Of a stretch of 64,000 nt of DNA, positions 50,601 to 59,500 are shown one piece after another. Numbering within the stretch: position 1 is the first letter of the stretch; every line of letters begins with the position of its first letter. The translations under genes were made by a program, and so were the position numbers. The stretch spans positions 1,651,661 to 1,715,660 of the forward strand of contig CABFPE010000056.1 of the NCBI GenBank assembly GCA_900660155.1. Reading direction: 5' to 3'. Source of the DNA: Hofstenia miamia (Eukaryota > Xenacoelomorpha > Acoela > Hofsteniidae). A model generated the notes under the pieces. It was not told where the DNA came from and searched no databases. It worked only from the letters and a program-made list of their open reading frames with translations.

Positions 50601-53537
50601 GAATAAAGAACTTCTTTGGTCACTATGATGCACTTATGGAATCTAAATCACGTAATAACACACAGCAGCAGTCTAGAGGAAATTATGGCAAGCCTAACTA
50701 CTGAAGAATACCTATAAAACATGATTACAGCTAAACAGGATTTCAGCCTACATACAAGGACGTTTTATCAATGAAACCTAATGTCTTTGCTCATCAAAGT
50801 GCACAAATTCCCAACCCAATGTCAACAAATGAAAGTCTGCACACACTTGTAAGAAAACGTTTAATACTTATAAATGAAAATTATTAACTATTGGGGTATT
50901 CTAATTGCTAGTCTTGCACTTAGTTGTTTTCTTAACATTAACCATTTGCTTATCATATTCTATAAATCAAGTACAGTGCCAACACTAAAAAACGTTACAA
51001 ATGATTGCTGAATTTATTCATCATATATTGTCATGCGTTTTGCTTTCCCAAGCGTGCATAGGGATCTTGCTTTATTATATACACATATTACTTATGAGAA
51101 ATGGCGACATTCATGCAAATCCTGGCTCCAAAAATATCTCTGAATTATTTGAAATTGCAAACAGTTTTAAAAATCATTTGAAATTTGTGTATTTCAATGC
51201 TTGCAGTATTAAAGGGCATAGAAAAGAATTTCTGGAAATTGCTTTAAGGTTAGAACACAACACTATTTATGCAATAACTGAAACCTGGTTGGATATTTGT
51301 AGTAATCTCAATCTCTATAACCCAAGTGTATCTTTGCTAAAAACAGTTCAGGTCGAGGTGGAGGACTCATGTTAGTTGTACCCAAAGCTCTCCAACCAAA
51401 GAGGTTAGAAGAATATGAAATAGTCGATGCCAATTTTGAATCTCTCTGGGTCAAGTTAGGTAAATACACTAGCAAATCATCTATGTTATTAAATGTTAGT
51501 TACTGCCCTAAAAAGTATTGAGAAAAGAATTTACGAATTTTAAAATGATGGAATTACAAGAAGTGTGCCTAAGCTATAGAAATTTATCTTATTTGGTGAT
51601 TATAACATGAACTACTTAGATGTTACAGATAGGAGCTATGTCAACAACTTGCGCAATGTGTTTGGGTTGGACATTATAAATAGCACTACCCCAACCCAAC
51701 TTAGGACGTTAATTGATTATGCAATAACAAAAGGCCAAAAGCATAACATTGTTGAAACCTTTGCTTTCCCTAGTTTCTCTGATCAATATATTATTCTCCA
51801 TCTAACAAATCAACAGGCTTTACCACCATGCAGAAAACTGATCATTTCAAGATCATTTTTAAATTTTTCAGAACAGGCATTTATAAAACAGCTGTATAAC
51901 ATCCCATTCGATTTTATATACACGCTAGAAGATCCAAATCATATGCTATCTTTTCTGCTTTCTCAAATAAGAAGTTCTATTGATAAAGTAGCACCTTTGA
52001 GTAAGAAATATATTCGCAACAACTCACGAATCAGATCAATTAGTACTATATTTAAAATTAATCACGAATATAAAGTTTTAGAAGAAAAGAGGAAAGAGGC
52101 TTTAAATAATCTTAATGCACATCCATCATCTTCCATGCATAGTGCAAATTACAATAAAATCAAGGTTGATTTATCTAAACTAAAAACACAACTTCGTATT
52201 GACTATGCAAAAGGTTTCTATAACAAATTGAATAAAAGCAAGGACAAATGGAAGTTTGTGAACAATTTCTTGCATTGGAGTAAAAACGAGGAAGCTGACA
52301 TAAAAGAGTTATCTATTAATGGAAATATGATATCAGACAAAACTGCAGTTGCAAACCATTTAAATGACGTATTCATCAATCTGGGGAAATATAGTTGACC
52401 TAAATTGGAACCAGCAATCCCATGTAAGGTAAGTTCTACATTTTGTTTCACATTGATAAAGAGCTTTATATCAGGACGAAAACAAAGAGTGAAAATAGGG
52501 CACACATATCCTAAATACAAAACTCCCTACTGCGGGTTCCACAGGGAAAGGGCCGCTTATGTTCACGTTGTATGTTAATGAAATGTGTCATCACATAAAC
52601 TATTGCGATATTTACCAATATGCAGATGATACTTGTATTTTTTCTCGTAACATCAGCCCATACACAGCTGCAAGCATTTTAATTAATAATATAAGGCACC
52701 TTATTGCATACTTTAATATGAATACACTAACTATAAACATTGATAAAACTCAATTCATGATCTTTTCTCCAAATGAAACTCGTACATTAGCTGAGAACAT
52801 AGAAATAAGCATTGATAAAAACAATAACATCAAACAATCTTCTGTTGTAACATATCTAGGTATCCAAATCGATAAGAGACTAAATTTCCATTAATTCCTT
52901 TCTAAAAAGATGAGAAACATGAACTCTGACATTGAATATATTCGTGAATTAAGAACCACACTTGATAAATAGATTTGTAATGAGCCATTTTTCATATGCA
53001 TGTCCACTCTTGAATGGAATAACAATTGCACAAAATGAGAATTTAAATGCAATTTTCAATAGATCTGTTCGGAGTTTATTAAACATTAGTAAGCAACAAA
53101 CCAGCGCATTACTTAAAACATACCAGCTACTAGCATCTAAGTACTATATTCAATATGCTAGCTTGGTAATTATGTACAAATACATCAACAAAATCACATG
53201 CTCAATGAAATTGTTTGAAACCCTCATAAAATTCAACCCTCGCACTCGTACATGTATAGTATTAAAGTTAGGTACATCTGCTATATGGCATAATTCGTTT
53301 ATTATTAAAACCGCAAGAATGTGGATTAATTTAGACCAACAAATACGTTTTGCGGACAGTTTAAGCATATTTAAACGTAAGCTAAAACATAACCTTCTCA
53401 GCCATCAAGATATATTAGGGGCCTCAAAAAAATTGCACGCTTGGGAACGAATTATATAGTATTTTGCATAGTGTTTTGTAAATTTATTTTTATTTTATTT
53501 TTCTAAGCACTTCTTTAGACATAAAGAGCTTGTTAAC

Positions 53538-53578
<41 letters not shown>

Positions 53579-56500
53579 TAACGTGGGCAGGTAGCCCACT
53601 GTGTAAAGCGTAGTAGCTCAAATGAAAGCGCAAAGGGCAGAAAAGACTCTTAAGTCTTGATTGGCAATGTGAGTCCAACATCAAACATAGAAAAAGGGCA
53701 CTGATATCAAGTTATGAGAGAGCAAAGGCCTTTTGCAGCAGGCGGGCTTTAGATGATCAAAGGATACTAAGAACATTCGCATAACAAGCTGAATCAACAA
53801 TCAGGAGTGTGATTGGAAAAGTGGCCGTAGACACAGATCAAACGATAATGCCAAAGTTGACATAGTAACAGAACATAATGCAAAGCATCATCAGTACTAG
53901 AGCAGAGGCTAGCAGGACAGGTAAGAAATCTGCAGATAGATCAGAGTAAGGGGAAAATAGAACATTATATGCAATTCATGAGGCATTCAGATCATAGAAA
54001 ACCGATTTAGTATTTACCCAAAACCATTGTAATCAATTTGGAAAATTGCAAGTCTTGAAATATGGCGGCCACCCAGCTCAGCAGCAATATGTTTGACATC
54101 AACATCCACATTATTCCGCCCTTTCAATTCCCCAGGTAACCACTCTGTAGAAAAATATTCGCTTAATTTTTGCCAACTAGCAAAGGCCTGTGATCAAAAT
54201 TTAGAAGACCATAGATAGAAACATAAGTTCAATATATTTAGTTATTATTACAAATTATAGTAACTCCTAGAAATCCACAATTTAGTTATCAGTGTGCATC
54301 ATTCCAAACGAGAGAAAAAGTAGACAGAAACAATATCTACACACTTGCTCGACGAAATGCTGTTCTAATTTTTGCTAGAAGCCTCCCAATTAAACGCTAT
54401 TTTAAATAATGTCAGTAAATCTCTTTGCACCATCATCAAATTAAAAAACATGAAAACAATTACGGAAAATTTTAGTAAGCTTTCGATTATTTAAAGACTT
54501 CTGGCGACGTTTTTGAAAGACTCATAGCCTACTAAATGACGGTCCGGATGCTTGCAGCAAAGTGAGAATAAAAGGAGTTGGGTTAAAAATCGCCATTGCG
54601 AAAATAAAACATCCGCTTGATTGCATGGCAAATGTTACCCGCGTCTTGTATCATATAAATAGTAATTTAATTTCACATGATTTTGTTATGGTAAAGCGCT
54701 GTTGAGTTTCAAATTGTCATTCAGGACATGACAACAAAACTGTGCATTAGCAATTTAAATTTCCAAAAGATCCACAAATGCGGTCAATGTGGTTGAAATC
54801 TACTGCACGAAAAAACTTCAAAATATCGCAATACACAATGATTTGTGATAAACACTTCGATATCCAATTTGCTTTCCAACAATTTTTGACTATCCTAAAA
54901 GCCAGCAGCATGTGTTATCCAATTAATTAAGTAAAATTATATCATATCAGTATAACCACTCCATCAATCAATCAAAAAATATGATGTGGCAATCCTTAAG
55001 CCTTAATTTAATATAAATTCTAGTTTGTATGAGATTTTGTTGAATTAACTTGCTAAACAATTTTTTTAGCTTTTATCTCATGAAATTTATTCTAAATTGT
55101 AATTAGTTAATGAAGAACAATTAAGATTTACTCACTCCGCAATATAACATCTATGCAGTCAAAATGGACCTTATTTACAGAGATGAGGAGCCGGACAACA
55201 GAGATTTTGTCGAGTTCCATGAAGTTGATGACGTCTTCCGTAAGAGAAGAGAGTTTCGAAGAATCCGAAGGACTGTAACGGCGTTCGAAAAATTCGAGTT
55301 TATTCCAGGAGTGTACAGTAAGGGATGAGAAATAGAAAGGAGAGAAATACGCTTTTTCCGACGACGAGGAACAAAGGATGAAATAACTTGGTGAAAAAAG
55401 GTGTACCAGTCATCAGCAGAGAAAGAGTCATTAAAAATGGGGTATGAAGAAGAGAGAGCAGCATTTTGAGAAACAAAGTCACTGTTAGATCGAGCTTATT
55501 GAGGAGTGGGAGGACAAGCAAATGGGGTAATAGAATTGACAGACAGGCTAAAGCGAACAAATAAGTGATCAGACAGTTGAACCGGAACAGGGACAACAGA
55601 GGTGTCAAAAATACGATCAGGATGAGAGTACAAAACCAAGTCAAGGAGAGAGGAGCGGGAAGTAGGAGAAAATACCAGCTATAAAATACCAGTAATAAGA
55701 GTTTATCATTGTACTAAAATATTTCTATAGATTTTCATAATGCATTGTTTAGAATTTTATTACGGTTCCCCAAAAACAGCCCAGAGAACTGCACGCGTTT
55801 GAAGAGGCTGATCGTTTACCGGTTTTCGAGGAAATTCATCAAGAATGTTGTCCAAATTCACGGAACTTTCATCATCTTGGAAGCTGTATTCAAATGTATC
55901 GGTTGGAAAGGTCTGTCCCAATTGTAGCTGAAACAATTCTTCTTTATCCATCCAATAAGATTGAATTATACATCAATGGTGTTTCAGTTCCACTTCCTAT
56001 ATGGCTACGAAAGATTCACGGTTGGAAAATTTCAAAAAAATCGAAAATATTTCTGAACTTGCTAACTATTTAAGTGGCGTTTACATAGACAACAGTAACA
56101 ATAAATTTCTAGAAGAACTTGGTGCTTCTCGATACTCTCTCAAAAAGACATATTCGGTTGGTGTTATTAGGTTTGCTTTATTACTAAGAATACATAGTTA
56201 GTTCATGAATAAATAGATTTGTCTTCTATTTAACTATTTTAGTTTAGGTCAGGATGGTGATCTCTTTATTAAGTTCAATGATGTGAATATTTATCTTTTA
56301 TATGATGTTGTTCATCTGATTAAGACAATTAGAAATAACTGGTATCGTTTTGGAACATTTACTTTGCCTTCTTTTTCTTTTAATATTGATGTTTTTCCAA
56401 TAAATTGTTTGGAAAAGGCAAAAGCTAATTGGGCTTTTCTACCAAAATCATATCATCGTGATAGCAGTATAAAGTATTCCTTAAGAAAGGCTCCTTCACT

Positions 56501-59500
56501 GAGTGAAACAGCATTTAATCCTAGTCAGAACAAACTCAGTGTTAAGTTGGCATTAACTATTTTTGATATAAGAAATGCTACAGCATTAGTACAATATTTT
56601 AATGAATCGTCTGAGAACTCAACTACTGCGGAATTTATTAAGATAATCTACGTATGGTGGAGTATAGTTAATTCATAATCTGCAATTCATCCCCAACGAA
56701 TATCAAGAGGAATTTCAGACGATAGTGACAACTACAATTACCTATTGTATTTCGCGAATTGGGTTTCCAGATGGAAAGATTCTCACCTAACAGGTTTAAT
56801 AAGTCAAACCTTTACTGCTTTTGCAAACACTTTATTGGGTTTAGCTCAACTCTCAAATTGCTTATTGAAAGACAATTCACATCTCACATATAGTTTGCCA
56901 ACCTGATTTCATCAGGACCCACCTGAAAAGACGTTTGGACGATATCGTCAGCTTAGTGGTGGTAGTTTTCTTGTAGACCTCTACGAAGTACAACGATCTG
57001 AAAAAATCATTAAAATTAAATCAATTCTCGAAAATCATATTTCAGCATTGCGGGATACTTTGCAACCTATAGCATCATCCATTGCCCATAATTACGATTT
57101 TATAAATCCACTGAATGAACCAAATAAATTTTCTAACGAAAAAAAGTTTTGTATTATATTGCAGGCTGTGTTGCTTACAAAATTTCAACTTATATTCATT
57201 GTTGCTCCACATGTCGCTCTTCCTATTAATGATTACATTGAGGATGACGACGGAATTCGGAGATTATGATGTCGATTTGAATCGTGTTGGTCTTTAAATA
57301 CCATCAAAGACCATTTATCAACCTGTATCTCATTTTATCGAATTCCTCAATTCAAATTTCAATTCATTACTGGCAAGGAAATATCACCTAAAGGAGTATT
57401 GTACATACGCTTTACTCAACGCTTTTCCATCTCCTATTATTTGTGAATCTAATGGTGAATATGTATCCAAACGAATTTGTCATATTTGTATTAACATCTT
57501 ATTTAAGGTGGTATTATCCCAGAAACATTGCACAAAGAAACCTAATAAGTGACATAGAACTTAAGATTAATAATAAGCCAATAAATCAAAATGAGTCAGT
57601 CAGCTACTTAGGAGTGGAGATAGATAATGAATTAAAATTTGAAAAATTTCTACTGCATAAGATTAAAAAAATGACTACAGGCATTAGATATCTTTATCAC
57701 TTACGCAATGTAACATCAAGCAATTATCATAAACAACTGATACATGCTTTCTGTTTGTCTTATTTTCAATACTGTTCCTTTCTTTTAACTAACCTAAATT
57801 CGAAACATCGTATGCTTCTATCAAAGACATTTAATTGGTGTATAAAAACTCTAAACTTTGCACAAAAACATGAAGTATCAGTATATCGTAATACGTGTTA
57901 GTTTGTAGATTTTACGTATACATATATTGCGCAACAAATTTGCTTTGACTTTTTTTGAAAAAAATGAGATTTGAGTTTTCACTGCTGTCAGATAGCCCCA
58001 TTATTCTAGAATATCCTACGTCTATTGCACACCTTTATTTTACATCTAAAATGAGAAAAAAAGAGAATTAGTGAGGCCATATCGATGATATTTACTATAG
58101 CTACCATTGCTTGGGAATTTTTATCCACTCCCCCCATTAAATGTCCCTATATACGTATTTTTTTCTTGGCGCAATCAGTTTGCTGTAATATATTCTCCTG
58201 TGTAATGTGATCTATCCAAGGATTTAACAGCCAAACAGATTCGAGCTTACATGCAGCAGTAAGTTCATTTCCTGGTGCACAAAATACATCGCTAACAGAA
58301 TTCTTTACTGATTTATATCATCCTTTAGTGTCTTGAGGCTCAAATAAACACAAGATTTTATTGGGGAATAAACGTGTTGGTAGAAACAACCAGGGTGGCC
58401 AGAAGCCTCAACATAAGAGGAAAAAAGTGACTGTTGATGAATTTCATGATCAATCAAATGTGTCAAATTCTGGATCAGCTGACCAAAACTCCAAGCCTAG
58501 TTTTAGCCATAAAATGCTCAGGAATCCTCATATTTCATACAATGTTGAGAATAAAGACTTTGTTCAGGAAGGATTTGTACTGTTTGATGTGTCAATATTG
58601 TTTGAATTCATCAAAAATGTAGTTTCATGCCCAGAATGTATGGTGCCATTTCATCACAACTAGTTACTGCGAATGAACACGGTTTCAGTCAAAATCTTTT
58701 TTGATTGTAGCTGGACGTACAATGTCCAAACATCTAAGTAGGTGGATAGGAAAGGCATACGAAGTCAACATACGAATGGTGAGTGCCTTTCGAGAAATAG
58801 GAAAGGGGCATACTGCGATGTAAAAGTTCTCTAAATTCATAAATATGCCACCTCCTCCCACGCCAGCAAATGTTAAGAAACTTGAACATCAAATTTTAAC
58901 TGGGGCAAAACAACTTGCAGTTGATAGTATGAATACTGCTAGCATTGATGTTAAAGTTGTAGTAGGTACAGACTGTAGAGTATCTGTTACGGTTCCTGGC
59001 AGAAAAGGGGATACTCGGTGCACAAGTTTTGTATTATTGATTTCTTTGGACACTGTGATAAGTGTATTGATTATGAAGTCTAGTCCGATAATTGTAAAAT
59101 GGTCTAAGAGAGACAAGACATCAATTGAATATAACAGATGGAACTTAATCCTGTAATATGGAAGATGTAGGGATGTGTCGGCTCTTTGGTAGATCAGAAG
59201 TACATCGAAGACTAAGATACAAACTATGCTTGGTGAAGGGACTCTTCTATCTTCAAATCTGTTGTTAAGTCACAACCATATGGAGAAGATGTTACAATCA
59301 CAAAATTAGAATGTGTGGGACATGTCCAGAAGTTTGTTGGTACAAACTTGCGAAATAAGAAAAAAAGGATAAAAATCTTGGTGGCAGAGGAAAACTCACT
59401 GATGAAAAGGTAGAGATCTTGCAAAATTATTATGGCATAGCTATAAGATCAAATTTAGCCTCTGTTGATAACATGAAACGGAACATCAAAGCTAATTTGT

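Larger units (their letters stand above)
49740..53578 (+). mobile_element. CR1-like LINE, internally deleted
   Basis: In intron 3, opposite to the host gene. ORF1 remnant: SGNH-like domain with IGNSLLNNV and YGIHLSYKGLAL. ORF2: hydrophobic leader plus degenerate 2A-like GDIHANPGS, endonuclease (FVYFNACSIKG, then YAITETWLDI), then a linker and partial reverse transcriptase. The frame jumps near 52400-52460 from before the RT core to GRKQRVKIGH and GFHREG, so several hundred bases of RT are missing. YADDTCIFSR and YLGIQIDKRLNFH follow. The 3' end is a (TAA)n tail at 53541-53577. Several stops and frameshifts; dead copy. Confidence 0.9.

Noticed and set aside
55760-55951. Extra CCDC83 exon between exons 3 and 4
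   Set aside because: Exon 3 ends in phase 1 and exon 4 takes phase 1, with alignment continuous to the human protein. This piece is phase 0 and would break the frame.
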